Assembly: GCA_001770725.1 (NCBI GenBank)
Contig: MERU01000002.1
Span: 186,001 to 250,000 of the forward strand
Origin: Burkholderiales bacterium RIFCSPHIGHO2_01_FULL_63_240
Lineage (GTDB): Bacteria; Pseudomonadota; Gammaproteobacteria; Burkholderiales; Burkholderiaceae_C
Direction: 5' to 3'
Length of the DNA: 64,000 nt
Shown here: positions 50,055 to 59,477 of the stretch, one piece after another
Numbering within the stretch: the stretch's first letter is position 1
Layout: each line of letters starts with the position of its first letter
Position numbers and translations under genes: made by a program
Notes under the pieces: model-generated
Databases searched by the model: none
Seen by the model: only the letters and a program-made list of their open reading frames with translations
What the model was told of the DNA's origin: nothing

Positions 50055-51797
50055 ATGAGCCAATCCGCCGCCGCCGCCCTGCAGCCGGGCATGTCCATCG
50101 TCAACCCCGATGGGTCCACCAACCGCATCTGGTTGTCGTCCTACGTGAAGGGCGTGGCCCACGAAATCGACGTCAACAAGTACCAGTCGCTGGGCCAGTA
50201 CTTCGACGAGTGCATCAACAAGTTCCGCCAACGGCCGGGCTTCGTGAGCATCGGCACGGAAATGACGAACGATCGGCTCGATCGACTCGTGAGCTCGTTT
50301 GCTGGCTGGCTGCAGAGCCAGGGTGTCAAGAAGGGCGACCGCGTCGCCATCATGCTGCCCAACACCTTCCAGTACCCGGTGTGCCTGTTCGCGGTGCTCA
50401 AGCTCGGCGCGGTGGTGGTCAACATCAACCCGCTCTACACCTCGCGTGAACTGGCCCACGCCCTGAAAGACAGCGGAGCCGAAACCATCATCGTGATGGA
50501 GACCTTCGCCAAGACGCTGCAGGACGCCATGCCCGGCACGGGTGTCAAGCGCGTGGTGCTGACCCAGATCGGCGACCTGCTCTCCGACGGATTCATCAAC
50601 GCCAAGGGCCGCCTGCTGAACTTCGTGCTGCGCAAGGTCCAGAAGATGGTGCCGGACTACAGCCTGCCTGGCTCGAAGTGGATGCGCGACATCCTCAAGG
50701 AAGGCGCCAAGGCCAAGTTCAAGCCGGCCGACGTCAAGCCTGACGACCTGGCCTTCCTGCAGTACACCGGCGGCACCACCGGCGTGTCCAAGGGCGCGAT
50801 GCTCACGCACCGCAACGTGCTGGCCAACTGCCAGCAGGCCCTGGCCTTTGCCGAAGGCCAACTGACGGACGACGTCGAGACCGTGGTCACGCTCATCCCT
50901 ATGTACCACATCTTCTCGCTGACCGTGAATGGCCTGATCTTCATGGCCCTGGGCGGTCGCAACATCCTGGTGGCCAACCCGCGCGACACCAAGCGCGTGA
51001 TGATGATCCTCAAGAACGAGCGCTTCTCGGGCATCTCGGGCGTGAACACGCTGTTCGCGTCCTTCCTCGAAGACCCGGCGTTTGCCAAGCTCGACTTCTC
51101 CAAGCTGAAGCTGCCCATCGCCGGCGGCATGGCCCTGATGCGCAGCACCGCCGAGCGCTGGAACCAGGTCACCGGTTGCCCCATCGTCGAAGGCTACGGC
51201 CTGACCGAGTGCTCGCCCATCGTGACGCAAGCCCCGGTCGACCTGAGCAAGCCGCGCCCCGTGTTCACCGGCTCCATCGGCGTGCCCGTGCCTTCCACCG
51301 AGGTGCGCTGCCGCCGTGACGACGGCTCCTGGGCCAACATCGGCGAGCCGGGCGAGCTGTGCGTGCGCGGCCCGCAGGTCATGAAGGGTTACTGGAACCG
51401 CCCCGAAGAAACCGCCAAGGTCATCGACAGCGAAGGCTGGCTGGCCACTGGTGACGTCGCCGTGATGGACGAGAACGGCTTCCTCAAGATCGTGGACCGC
51501 AAGAAGGACATGATCCTGGTCTCGGGCTTCAACGTGTACCCCAACGAGATCGAAGACGTCGTCGCCATGCACCCCGACGTCAAGGAAGTCGCCGCCGTGG
51601 GCGTGCCCGACGAGGCCGCCGGTGAGCGCGTCAAGGTCATCATCGTGCCGCGCAACCCCGGCCTGACCAAGGAAGCGATCATCGAGCACTGCCGCAAGAA
51701 CCTGACCGGCTACAAGATCCCCCGCATCGTCGAGTTCCGCAACGAAGAGCTGCCCAAGACCCCGGTGGGCAAGATCCTGCGCCGCGAGCTGCGCTGA
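50055..51797 (+). CDS. Long-chain fatty acid-CoA ligase (FadD-like)
   Basis: 580 residues from the ATG with CGAGGAGA upstream. Adenylate-forming motifs: Y-T-G-G-T-T-G-V-S-K-G-A near 236, the Y-G-L-T-E-C-S-P segment, and the hinge and C-terminal lysine region G-W-L-A-T-G-D...D-R-K-K-D-M-I...K-T-P-V-G-K-I-L-R-R. It activates a fatty acid to acyl-AMP and then acyl-CoA, probably at the inner face of the membrane. A second route would be another carboxylic acid, but the overall block pattern is FadD-like. Confidence 0.92.
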   Translation: MSQSAAAALQPGMSIVNPDGSTNRIWLSSYVKGVAHEIDVNKYQSLGQYFDECINKFRQRPGFVSIGTEMTNDRLDRLVSSFAGWLQSQGVKKGDRVAIMLPNTFQYPVCLFAVLKLGAVVVNINPLYTSRELAHALKDSGAETIIVMETFAKTLQDAMPGTGVKRVVLTQIGDLLSDGFINAKGRLLNFVLRKVQKMVPDYSLPGSKWMRDILKEGAKAKFKPADVKPDDLAFLQYTGGTTGVSKGAMLTHRNVLANCQQALAFAEGQLTDDVETVVTLIPMYHIFSLTVNGLIFMALGGRNILVANPRDTKRVMMILKNERFSGISGVNTLFASFLEDPAFAKLDFSKLKLPIAGGMALMRSTAERWNQVTGCPIVEGYGLTECSPIVTQAPVDLSKPRPVFTGSIGVPVPSTEVRCRRDDGSWANIGEPGELCVRGPQVMKGYWNRPEETAKVIDSEGWLATGDVAVMDENGFLKIVDRKKDMILVSGFNVYPNEIEDVVAMHPDVKEVAAVGVPDEAAGERVKVIIVPRNPGLTKEAIIEHCRKNLTGYKIPRIVEFRNEELPKTPVGKILRRELR

Positions 51798-51812
51798 CCA
51801 CGGCTTGATGCC

Positions 51813-52691
51813 ATGAGCCTGCCGGGCGACTTCCGCTTCCACCACCGCCTGCGGGTTCGGTGGGCGGAGGTCGATGCCCAGCAGGTGGTCTTCAATGGCC
51901 ACTACCTGACCTACCTCGATGTCGCCTCCAGCGACTACTGGCGAGCCGTCGGGCTGCCGTACCCGGATGCGTTCAAGCACGCGGGCGGCGACATCTTCGT
52001 TCGCCGCAACACGCTCGAGTACCACGCGCCGGCTCGGCTCGATGACTGGCTGGACATCGGCATCCGCTGCGAGCGCATCGGCAATTCTTCGCTGACCTTG
52101 CAATGGGCGGCGTGGTGCCAGGGCCGACTCATCGTCACCGGCGAGGTGGTTTACGTGCACACCAGCCTGGCCACAGGCCGCTCCAGCCCCGTTCCCGACA
52201 GCTTGCGTGCCCAGCTGGACGCCTGGGAGCAGGGCAGGGCGGTGCACGATGTGCAACTCGGTGACTGGAACAGCCAGCAGGTGGCCGCCCGGGCCGTGCG
52301 CACGGCGGTGTTCGTCGAAGAACAGGGCATCCCTGCATCGCAAGAATGGGACGCAGACGACGCCAGCGCGGTGCACGCGGTGGTCACCAACCTGAGCGGT
52401 TTGCCTCTGGGCACCGGGCGGCTGATCCTCAGCGGCGAAGCCCCTGACGATGGCCACGAGCATGCTCGAATTGGCCGCATGGCCGTGCTGCGCAGCAGCC
52501 GGGGCGTGGGCCTGGCCCGCTTGATCCTGTCGGCGCTGATCGCAGAGGCCCGCCTGCTGGGCAAGACGCAGCTCTCGCTGCACGCCCAGGTTTCCGCCAT
52601 GCCGCTTTACGCGGACGCCGGGTTCGAACCGCAGGGCGCCGTCTTCGACGAGGTGGGCATCCCCCACCAACGCATGACGCTCAGGCTTTGA
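51813..52691 (+). CDS. Fusion of YbgC/FadM-type acyl-CoA thioesterase and GNAT acetyltransferase
   Basis: 292 residues in one frame. Residues 1-145 are a hot-dog thioesterase with V-R-W-A-E-V-D-A-Q-Q-V-V-F-N-G-H-Y-L, the Asp-containing motif of the YbgC/FadM group. Residues 150-292 are a GNAT domain: A-R-A-V-R-T-A-V-F-V-E-E-Q-G-I-P as in ElaA, and the acetyl-CoA loop R-S-S-R-G-V-G-L-A. It starts 15 bases after the ligase and overlaps the last 11 bases of the converging NRDE gene. The fusion suggests acyl-CoA hydrolysis tied to acyl transfer, which is inference. Confidence 0.88.
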   Translation: MSLPGDFRFHHRLRVRWAEVDAQQVVFNGHYLTYLDVASSDYWRAVGLPYPDAFKHAGGDIFVRRNTLEYHAPARLDDWLDIGIRCERIGNSSLTLQWAAWCQGRLIVTGEVVYVHTSLATGRSSPVPDSLRAQLDAWEQGRAVHDVQLGDWNSQQVAARAVRTAVFVEEQGIPASQEWDADDASAVHAVVTNLSGLPLGTGRLILSGEAPDDGHEHARIGRMAVLRSSRGVGLARLILSALIAEARLLGKTQLSLHAQVSAMPLYADAGFEPQGAVFDEVGIPHQRMTLRL

Positions 52692-53679
52692 TGCCCAGGC
52701 CCGAGGCGGGCTTGATCAGGCTGCGGGCCCTGTGCCGCCGGGTCTCCGCCATCTCCTTGACTTGCGTTTCGTCGTGCTCGGTGATGGCGCTGCTCTCGAA
52801 CACCTCGTCGTGCCGCAGCGAAGGCGGGGGCAAGGTGGCCTCGAGCTTGGCCACATCGACCGACGACATCGTGTGGCGCGGGGGCCAGTTGCGCAGGCTC
52901 ACGCGGCGCATGAGCGCCAGGTTCGACTGCGGCGAAAAGGTGCGCTCCATCACGTGGGTCACCAGGCGCTTGTTGTGGCGCTCGGTCACGATCACGGTCG
53001 AGCAGCGGGTGCCGTACAGGCCCTGTCCGTCTCGAATGAAGGCCGAAGACAGCAGTTGCTCCCATTCCTTCGACACGCCGGTGTGCGGCAGCTGCGCATC
53101 GGCTGCGCGGGTGTCGTCGGCCAGCGCCTCGAACAGCACCGAGGCCATCTCTTCTGCGTCCTTGGCCTGGCCCACGGCGCTGCGCAAGGTGGCTTTGAGG
53201 TTCTGCACCTTGGGCCAGGGCGTGTTGAGCTGCGCGTTCGACAGGCCGAAGACGCCCTTGGTCAGCCGTTCGGGGTAGAGCTTGCGGTTGTTGACCCAGA
53301 AGCACTCGCCCTGCGCAAAATCGAGCGCGATCAGGTTGAAACCGTTGTAGCCCGACATGGCCAGGCGGGGCCACAGCATGGGCATGCCCAGCTCGCCCTT
53401 GAGCCACTGCGGCACGATCGAGCCCCGCGACGGCGCCTGCGGATCCATGTTTTCCGGGTTGCGGATGTTGGTCACCATGCCGAGGCGGCCTGAAGCCGTC
53501 AGGCCCAGCCAGGTGCCGCCTGCATGCAGGTCACGACCGCCCAGGATGGCAGGGCCACCCCCATCGGGCTCCCACCAGCCCAGGCGCGCGGCGGGCCGGT
53601 CGAAGAACTCATCGCGGTTGGCCGCCATCACGAAGGGAAAGCGGCTGGACTGGTCCAGGGCGAAAGCAACGAGACACAT
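52681..53679 (-). CDS. NRDE (TANGO2-like) family protein
   Basis: 332 residues starting M-C-L-V-A-F, with the name-giving A-N-R-D-E-F-F-D-R-P motif at about 19-28 and W-L-G-L-T at about 57. Cys2 at the N-terminus is conserved and resembles an Ntn-hydrolase nucleophile, although activity of this family is not settled; animal TANGO2 has been linked to haem or lipid handling. The family is usually about 250 residues, and the C-terminal 60 here are an extra basic region. The 3' end overlaps the thioesterase-GNAT gene by 11 bases. Confidence 0.88.
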   Translation of the reverse strand: MCLVAFALDQSSRFPFVMAANRDEFFDRPAARLGWWEPDGGGPAILGGRDLHAGGTWLGLTASGRLGMVTNIRNPENMDPQAPSRGSIVPQWLKGELGMPMLWPRLAMSGYNGFNLIALDFAQGECFWVNNRKLYPERLTKGVFGLSNAQLNTPWPKVQNLKATLRSAVGQAKDAEEMASVLFEALADDTRAADAQLPHTGVSKEWEQLLSSAFIRDGQGLYGTRCSTVIVTERHNKRLVTHVMERTFSPQSNLALMRRVSLRNWPPRHTMSSVDVAKLEATLPPPSLRHDEVFESSAITEHDETQVKEMAETRRHRARSLIKPASGLGIKA

Positions 53680-53693
53680 GACAGCAGTCTCCT

Positions 53694-54026
53694 TCAGGTC
53701 GCGTGCCCGGTGGGCAGGCGGAACTCGGCGAACGATTCGGTGTGACGGGGGCCGATCAGGCCCGCGGGCAGCGCTTGCACCGCGGCGCGCAGGTCGGCCA
53801 GGAACGCTTCGCTCAGGCCATGGGCATGTTCATAAACCTCCATCCAGGTGGGCTCGGTGCTGTCCTGGCTGTCGGTGCGCGCCAGCAGGCGTGCCGTCAG
53901 ACCAGGGTGGCGGGCACGCAGGTCGGCCTGCATGGCGCCAAGCCGCTGCAGTGCCTCGGTGGCACGCGAGCCTGTCAGCCTGAAGTAGATGAACAACGAT
54001 GCGGGTGTGTCAGCTTGTGGCCTCAT
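53694..54026 (-). CDS. DUF4936 family protein
   Basis: 110 residues from the ATG at 54024-54026; the frame stays open for 42 more codons upstream, so a longer N-terminus cannot be excluded. It reads as a ferredoxin-like fold with S-L-F-I-Y-F-R-L at the start, a central R-T-D-S-Q...T-W-M-E-V-Y-E and R-H-T-E-S-F-A near the end, matching the DUF4936 family of Burkholderiales. Function is unknown. It lies between ygfZ and the NRDE gene on the same strand, 14 bases before the latter. Confidence 0.75.
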   Translation of the reverse strand: MRPQADTPASLFIYFRLTGSRATEALQRLGAMQADLRARHPGLTARLLARTDSQDSTEPTWMEVYEHAHGLSEAFLADLRAAVQALPAGLIGPRHTESFAEFRLPTGHAT

Positions 54027-54152
54027 CTCGACCCATGCCCAGTGAGAAAGCGACTTGAGCGTACCCGATGAGAGGCGCACATTCGCCCCACATGGTGCAT
54101 GCTGCGCCGCAGCGAGGCCGATTGCCGTTAAGAAATTGACGCACTGCCGCAT

Positions 54153-55136
54153 TCATGCATCGCTGTCGGGCGATGGCATGTCGTAGGGCAGGGGCAGGAA
54201 GCGCAAAACCGGGCCATCGGGGGCACCCAGCGTGACCTGTTCGGTGGCCGCGGCGAGCTTGAGCTCCAGCAGCACGACATGTTGAGCCCCCGCTGCGCCC
54301 GCGTCAGGGGCAGGCGCTGCCAGGATGACCATCCCGGCAGGCTGCCCCGGGTCGCCAGCGGCAAACACCTCCTGGGCGGCCCGCGCAGGGCCATCGACCT
54401 GCGCCAGGAAGGCGCGGCGCTTGACCGTGCCGCGATACTGGCTGCGGGCCACGATTTCCTGGCCTGGGTAGCAACCTTTCTGGAAGTTCACGCCACCGAC
54501 CAGCTCGAAATTCACCATCTGGGGCACGAACTGGTCGAAAGTGGCCTGCGTGATGCGCGCGATGCCCGAGAGCACCTCCAGGCAGGACCAGGCGGTCGCC
54601 GGCAGCGAGGGCAGGGCGCCCAGCCAGGCGGCGGCTTCGGGCGCGCCGATCCACAGCCAGCGGGGCACGTGCTGCACGTCCGGCAGGCGCACCAGCTGAC
54701 CCGATGCGTGCGGCTGGCTGGACCACACCGCGCCCTGGCCGGCATCGCCCAGCGCCTGCAAGGCGGCTTGCCCAGCCAGGCCCCACAGCTGTGTCGTCTC
54801 ATCGCCGCCGCTCAACTGCACCTTCGAGCGCAGCACGAACATCTTGAGTCGCTTGAGCCAGCCCGGCTGGATGCTGGCGTCTGTCACCAGCCACACCTGT
54901 TCGTCCGTGGGGCGCAGCATCAAGGCGGAGGCCTGCATGCGCCCCTTGGCCGAACAGTAAGCCGCCAGGCGTGCCTCGCCCGGACCCAGGTGGGTGACAT
55001 CCTGGCTCAGCTGGCCATGCAGGAAGGCGGCTGCATCCGGGCCTTCGGCGCGGATCAGGGCCAGATCGGACAGAGGCAAGGCGCCTTGCCACGAAGAATC
55101 GATGTGAAGGGGTGTCAGGGGGGCGGTCGCGTTCAT
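54153..55136 (-). CDS. ygfZ: YgfZ/GcvT-domain Fe-S cluster assembly factor
   Basis: 327 residues from the ATG giving M-N-A-T-A-P-L. The folate-binding GcvT-like fold carries the family signature K-G-C-Y-P-G-Q-E at about residue 225, whose Cys is needed for YgfZ function. It helps assemble or repair [4Fe-4S] enzymes such as MiaB. It is divergent from mltG with only nine bases between proposed starts. Confidence 0.92.
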   Translation of the reverse strand: MNATAPLTPLHIDSSWQGALPLSDLALIRAEGPDAAAFLHGQLSQDVTHLGPGEARLAAYCSAKGRMQASALMLRPTDEQVWLVTDASIQPGWLKRLKMFVLRSKVQLSGGDETTQLWGLAGQAALQALGDAGQGAVWSSQPHASGQLVRLPDVQHVPRWLWIGAPEAAAWLGALPSLPATAWSCLEVLSGIARITQATFDQFVPQMVNFELVGGVNFQKGCYPGQEIVARSQYRGTVKRRAFLAQVDGPARAAQEVFAAGDPGQPAGMVILAAPAPDAGAAGAQHVVLLELKLAAATEQVTLGAPDGPVLRFLPLPYDMPSPDSDA

Positions 55137-55145
55137 GGGGTGATT

Positions 55146-56228
55146 ATGATCATGCCCTCCATGCACATGCACGCCACTCGGGTACACACCCCTTCACGTC
55201 AACGCCCTTCTGCCCGCCAGGCCGGTGGGGTGATCCGCACCCTGCTGCTGGCGCTCGTGCTGCTGGCCGCAGCCATGCTCGCCGCTGGCGCCTGGTGGCT
55301 GCAGCGCCCCTTGCCCCTGCGCGGCGAAACCGCTGAGCTGGCCATCGAGCCCGGCCAGACGCCCCGCGAGATCGCCCGCAATTGGGTCGCCGCCGGCATC
55401 GACACGTCGGACTGGCTGCTCTACCAGTGGTTCAGGTTCTCGGGTGACGCCAGGCTGATCCGCGCCGGCAACTACGAAGCCGGTGCCGGCACCACCCCGC
55501 GCGACCTGCTGCGCATGATGGTCCGGGGTGACGTGCGCCTGTCCGTCGTGCGCCTGATCGAAGGCTGGACGTTCCGACAGTTCCTGGCGGAGCTGGCACG
55601 GGCCGAGGGCCTCAAACCCGCCACACAGGGCATGAGCGAGCAGGCCATCATGGCCGCCATTGGCTCGCCCGGCCTGCCGGCCGAAGGCCAGTTCTTCCCG
55701 GACACCTATGCCTACGCCAAGGGCTCCACCGACCTGGCGGTGCTCAAGCGGGCCCACCACGCCATGCAGCGCCAGCTCGAAGCCGCCTGGCAGCAGCGCC
55801 AGCCGGGCTCGAACCTGACCACGCCCCTGCAGGCATTGATCCTGGCCTCCATCGTCGAAAAAGAAACCGGCCGCCCCGCCGACCGAACGATGATCGCCTC
55901 CGTGTTCCACAACCGCCTGCGCATCGGCATGCCCCTGCAGACCGACCCGACGGTGATCTATGGCTTGGGCGATGCCTTCGACGGCAACCTGCGGCGCAGC
56001 CACCTGCAGGACGACACGCCCTTCAACACCTACACCCGTCGCGGCCTGCCGCCCACGCCCATTGCCATGCCGGGCAAGGCATCGCTGATGGCCGCCGTCC
56101 AGCCCGCTTCGTCCAAGGCCTTGTATTTCGTGGCCCGTGGCGACGGCACCAGCGCCTTCAGCGAGAACCTGAACGATCACAATCGGGCCGTTGACCAATA
56201 CCAACGCAGACCCAGGAAAAGCCCATGA
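55146..56228 (+). CDS. mltG: Endolytic murein transglycosylase MltG
   Basis: 360 residues if started at the ATG at 55146 with GGGG upstream; ATGs at 55152, 55161 and 55167 and a GTG near 55228 are alternatives. One membrane helix (about 28-50) is followed by the YceG domain with the catalytic Glu in I-V-E-K-E-T-G-R near residue 238, Q-T-D-P-T-V-I-Y-G and the [14 protein letters not shown] block. It cuts nascent peptidoglycan strands at the inner membrane. tmk overlaps its stop. Confidence 0.94.
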   Translation: MIMPSMHMHATRVHTPSRQRPSARQAGGVIRTLLLALVLLAAAMLAAGAWWLQRPLPLRGETAELAIEPGQTPREIARNWVAAGIDTSDWLLYQWFRFSGDARLIRAGNYEAGAGTTPRDLLRMMVRGDVRLSVVRLIEGWTFRQFLAELARAEGLKPATQGMSEQAIMAAIGSPGLPAEGQFFPDTYAYAKGSTDLAVLKRAHHAMQRQLEAAWQQRQPGSNLTTPLQALILASIVEKETGRPADRTMIASVFHNRLRIGMPLQTDPTVIYGLGDAFDGNLRRSHLQDDTPFNTYTRRGLPPTPIAMPGKASLMAAVQPASSKALYFVARGDGTSAFSENLNDHNRAVDQYQRRPRKSP

Positions 56229-56845
56229 GCCTGCCAGGCCGCTTCATCACCTTCGAGGGCATCGACGGTGCCGGCAAGACCACCCACATCGACGCGCTCG
56301 AGCAGGCCTGGCGCCAGCAGGGCAGGGACGTGGTGCGCACCCGCGAGCCCGGCGGCACACCCCTGGCCGAGAAGCTGCGCGAACTCGTGCTGCACGACAG
56401 CATGGACCCGTTGACCGAGGCGCTTTTGGTGTTCTCGGCCCGCCGCGACCACCTCCAGCAGGTGATCCGCCCGGCGCTGGCCCGCGGCGCCTGGGTGCTG
56501 TGCGACCGTTTCACCGACGCCACCTTCGCCTACCAGGGCGCGGGGCGCGGATTCGAGTTGGGCGTGCTGCGTCAACTCGAAACGTGGGTGCAGGAAGGCC
56601 TGCAGCCCGACCTGACGCTGCTGTTCGACCTGCCGCCTGCGGTGGCGGCCGGCCGCCTGCAGGCCGCCCGCCAACCCGACCGGTTCGAAGCGCTGGACGC
56701 GGCGTTCTTCGAGCGGGTCCGCTCGGGCTACCTGGCCCGTCAGGCAGCCCAACCCGATCGCTTCGCCATCATCCAGGCCGATGCCCGTCCTGAAGAAGTG
56801 GCCGAGCAGGTGCGCGAAACCATCGCCGCCAAAGGCTGGGCATGA
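56225..56845 (+). CDS. tmk: Thymidylate kinase
   Basis: 206 residues. P-loop [11 protein letters not shown], the T-R-E-P-G-G-T motif, the [12 protein letters not shown]-x-G-R-G segment and a Gly/Arg-poor lid. It makes dTDP from dTMP. ATGA overlaps with mltG before and holB after show translational coupling. Confidence 0.97.
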   Translation: MSLPGRFITFEGIDGAGKTTHIDALEQAWRQQGRDVVRTREPGGTPLAEKLRELVLHDSMDPLTEALLVFSARRDHLQQVIRPALARGAWVLCDRFTDATFAYQGAGRGFELGVLRQLETWVQEGLQPDLTLLFDLPPAVAAGRLQAARQPDRFEALDAAFFERVRSGYLARQAAQPDRFAIIQADARPEEVAEQVRETIAAKGWA

Positions 56846-57906
56846 GCGAAGGTCGTTCGTCCACGCCGCTGTGGCCCTGGCTGCAAGCACCGTTGCAAAC
56901 GGCGCTGGGCCAGTTGCACCACCACGCGGTGCTGCTGCATGGCCTGCCGGGCACGGGCCAGTTCGAGTTCGCCATGGCCCTGACCCGCGCCTGGCTGTGC
57001 GAACAGTCGCCCGTGGGCAGCCCATTCGCGCCCGCTTGCGGGCATTGCACGGCGTGTCGGCTGCTCGATGCGGGCTCGCACCCCGACGTCATGCTCGTGC
57101 TGCCCGAAGCCCTCCAGGCCACGCTGGGCTGGGACACTGGCGACGCCGGCGGCGATGCCGGCGATGACAAGTCCGACCGCAAGTCCCGAAAACCCAGCCA
57201 GGACATCAAGGTCGATGCCATCCGGGCCGTGGTGCAGTTCTCGCAGAACACGGCCTCGCGCGGGCGGGCCAAGGTCGTGCTCATCCACCCCGTTGAGCGA
57301 ATGAACGCCATCGCGGCCAACACCCTGCTCAAGACGCTGGAAGAGCCGCCTGGCCAGGTCCGTTTCGTGCTCAGCGGCTCGGCCCTCGACCAGCTTTTGC
57401 CCACGGTGCGCAGCCGCTGTCAGGCTTGGGCCCTGCCCAGCCCCGAGCCCGAGTTGGCCAGCCAATGGCTGTCGGCCGAAACGGGCCTCGATGCCGCCGC
57501 AGCCCGCCTGTTGCTTGACGCCTCGGGCGGCCAGCCCCTGACAGCCCGAGACCGGCAGGCAGTGGGACTGGACGCCCGCGCCTGGCCCCTGATCCCCCAG
57601 GGCGTGGCCCGGGGAGAGGCCGGTCCGATGGCCGCCTGGCCCCTGGCGCTGGTGGTCGAGACCTTGCAGAAACTTTGCCACGACCTCGCCCGTGTGGCCG
57701 TTGGCACCGCCCCCCGCTACTTCCCGGCTGAAAGCCTGCCTCCGCCCCCTGAACTCGCTCGCCTGAACCAGTGGGCGCAAGAGCTGGGCAAGGTCCGCCG
57801 CCATGCCGATCACCCCTGGAACCTGTCGCTCAAGCTGGAAACGCTGCTGCTGCAGGCCCGCGCCATCTTGCGGGTCCGCCCGACTCGGACGAACCCGCGA
57901 GGCTGA
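56842..57906 (+). CDS. holB: DNA polymerase III delta' subunit
   Basis: 354 residues. The AAA fold has a degenerate Walker A (G-L-P-G-T-G-Q, Lys lost), as expected for delta', which does not hydrolyse ATP. The zinc module is C-x11-C-x2-C-x2-C starting at C-E-Q-S. Sensor 1 reads L-L-K-T-L-E-E-P-P. An Asp/Ser/Lys-rich insertion (about 100-118) is unusual in length. It is the stator of the clamp loader. Confidence 0.95.
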   Translation: MSEGRSSTPLWPWLQAPLQTALGQLHHHAVLLHGLPGTGQFEFAMALTRAWLCEQSPVGSPFAPACGHCTACRLLDAGSHPDVMLVLPEALQATLGWDTGDAGGDAGDDKSDRKSRKPSQDIKVDAIRAVVQFSQNTASRGRAKVVLIHPVERMNAIAANTLLKTLEEPPGQVRFVLSGSALDQLLPTVRSRCQAWALPSPEPELASQWLSAETGLDAAAARLLLDASGGQPLTARDRQAVGLDARAWPLIPQGVARGEAGPMAAWPLALVVETLQKLCHDLARVAVGTAPRYFPAESLPPPPELARLNQWAQELGKVRRHADHPWNLSLKLETLLLQARAILRVRPTRTNPRG

Positions 57907-57999
57907 GGCTTGGCCCCCGAATGAGCTGTGACGGAAGGTAAAGCAGGGCGCTGCAGGGGCTAATTTCACAGCTTGGTGTGGTCGCCCGACGTTACACTG

Positions 58000-58479
58000 A
58001 TGCCCAACATGAGCGAGTTTCAGACAACCGCCATGCCTTCGGCTTTCGCTGCCGTGGGCGGCAAAGGCGCGAACAGCAACGGATCCCTCCTGACCGGTTC
58101 AGGCGGTTCTGCCGCGCCTTCTTCTGGCTCCGCGGGCGCTCAGCGCCCCAGCGTCATCCAACTGGTGTTCCGCGAAAAGGGCGCGCTCTACGCCGCCTAC
58201 ATTCCTGCGTTCACCGACGGCGGCCTGTTCGTGCCCACCACCCGCGAGTACAGCCTGGGCGACGACATCTACCTGCTGCTGTCCTTGCCCGAAGACCCCC
58301 AGCGCTACCCCGTGGCCGGCAGGATTGCCTGGATCACGCCGGCCAATGCCTCGGGTGGCCGCACCCAAGGCGTGGGCGTTCGCTTCCCGGCGGACGACAA
58401 AACCCGCCTTCTGCGCGTCAAGATCGAGCAGATCCTGGGCACCAACCTCTCGTCGAGCAAGCCCACGCAAACGCTCTGA
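58000..58479 (+). CDS. pilZ: PilZ domain protein (type IV pilus biogenesis type)
   Basis: 159 residues if started at 58000; the ATG at 58009 is an alternative, and no strong ribosome site marks either. The first 45 residues are Ser/Gly/Ala-rich. The last 110 form a PilZ domain close to Pseudomonas PilZ: Y-A-A-Y-I-P-A-F-T-D-G-G-L-F-V-P-T-T and V-A-G-R-I-A-W-I-T-P. The R-x3-R c-di-GMP motif is absent, as in PilZ itself. The order holB-pilZ-tatD is classic for the order. Confidence 0.88.
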   Translation: MPNMSEFQTTAMPSAFAAVGGKGANSNGSLLTGSGGSAAPSSGSAGAQRPSVIQLVFREKGALYAAYIPAFTDGGLFVPTTREYSLGDDIYLLLSLPEDPQRYPVAGRIAWITPANASGGRTQGVGVRFPADDKTRLLRVKIEQILGTNLSSSKPTQTL

Positions 58480-58552
58480 TCCTCTGATCGGGCGCAGGGC
58501 AATGGCTTTCAGGCATCATCGCGGGTTGCCCCGCCTGACTTCTGCCTGAGCC

Positions 58553-59335
58553 ATGTTCGTCGATTCCCACTGCCACCTCAATTTCCCCGACTACCAGGGC
58601 AAGCTTGACCACGTCCTGGCCGACATGGCCGCCAACCAGGTCGACAGGGCCCTGTGCATCAGCACCACGCTGGAAGAATTCCCCCAGGTGCACTCGGTGG
58701 CGCTGCAGTGCCCGAACATCTGGGCCACGGTGGGCGTGCACCCCGACAACGAAGGCGTGCAGGAGCCCACGGTCGAAGACCTTGTCGGCCGCAGCCAATT
58801 GCCCCGCGTGGTCGGCATCGGCGAAACCGGTCTGGACTACTACCGCCTGGGCGAGCGCAGCGTCGAAGACATGGCCTGGCAGCGCGAGCGCTTTCGCGTG
58901 CACCTGCGCGCCGCACGCCAGACCTCGCTGCCGCTGGTGATCCACACCCGCGAGGCCAGCGCCGACACCATCGCCATCCTCAAGGAAGAGGGCCAAGGCC
59001 AGGTCACCGGCGTCTTCCATTGCTTCACCGAGACGCAGGAAGTCGCTCGCGCGGCGCTCGACCTGGGCTTCATGATTTCCTTCTCGGGCATCCTCACCTT
59101 CAAGAACGCGGCGGACCTGCGCGAGGTCGCGCGCTTCGTGCCTTTGGACCGCTGCCTGATCGAGACCGACAGCCCGTACCTGGCTCCGGTGCCTTATCGC
59201 GGCAAGACCAACTCGCCAGCCTACGTGCCTTACGTCGCCAAGCAGCTCGCGGAGCTCAAGGGCTGCGAGGTCGAAGAGATCGGTCGCATCACATCAGAGA
59301 ATTTCGCGCAATTGTTCTCGCGCACGCTGGCCTGA
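58553..59335 (+). CDS. TatD family metal-dependent hydrolase
   Basis: 260 residues. Metal ligands: His-x-His in D-S-H-C-H-L-N, Glu in G-E-T-G-L-D-Y-Y, His in V-I-H-T-R-E, His in F-H-C-F and Asp in E-T-D-S-P-Y-L. It is a TIM-barrel DNase or exonuclease-like enzyme in the cytoplasm; YcfH/TatD members act on DNA 3' ends. Its place after holB and pilZ is the usual one for the YcfH branch. Confidence 0.94.
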   Translation: MFVDSHCHLNFPDYQGKLDHVLADMAANQVDRALCISTTLEEFPQVHSVALQCPNIWATVGVHPDNEGVQEPTVEDLVGRSQLPRVVGIGETGLDYYRLGERSVEDMAWQRERFRVHLRAARQTSLPLVIHTREASADTIAILKEEGQGQVTGVFHCFTETQEVARAALDLGFMISFSGILTFKNAADLREVARFVPLDRCLIETDSPYLAPVPYRGKTNSPAYVPYVAKQLAELKGCEVEEIGRITSENFAQLFSRTLA

Positions 59336-59369
59336 CCGAGGGTTTGGCCAGGGGTGCCTGTGAGGGGCG

Positions 59370-59388
59370 TGTCAGAGAATTTCTGACA
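59370..59388 (+). promoter_or_regulatory. Palindrome upstream of the 81-residue gene
   Basis: TGTCAGA, five bases GAATT, TCTGACA: perfect seven-base arms, 89 bases before the next start and 35 past tatD. It is AT-richer than its surroundings and has no T-tract, so a protein-binding site is likelier than a terminator. Confidence 0.35.
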
Positions 59389-59477
59389 AGAGGTTTGGTT
59401 CTGCGGTGACTACCGGTGAACGGCCTCGATGCCTACAGTGAGTCCATCGCAACGGACTTTTTCCACAGAGGCCCCCC

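Noticed and set aside
52618-52628. GGTTCGAA-like sequence resembling a tRNA T-loop
   Set aside because: It is inside the GNAT domain coding region and no acceptor stem or cloverleaf surrounds it.
49980-52670. 896-codon minus-strand frame opposite the acyl-CoA ligase and fusion genes
   Set aside because: Shadow frame across two real plus-strand genes.
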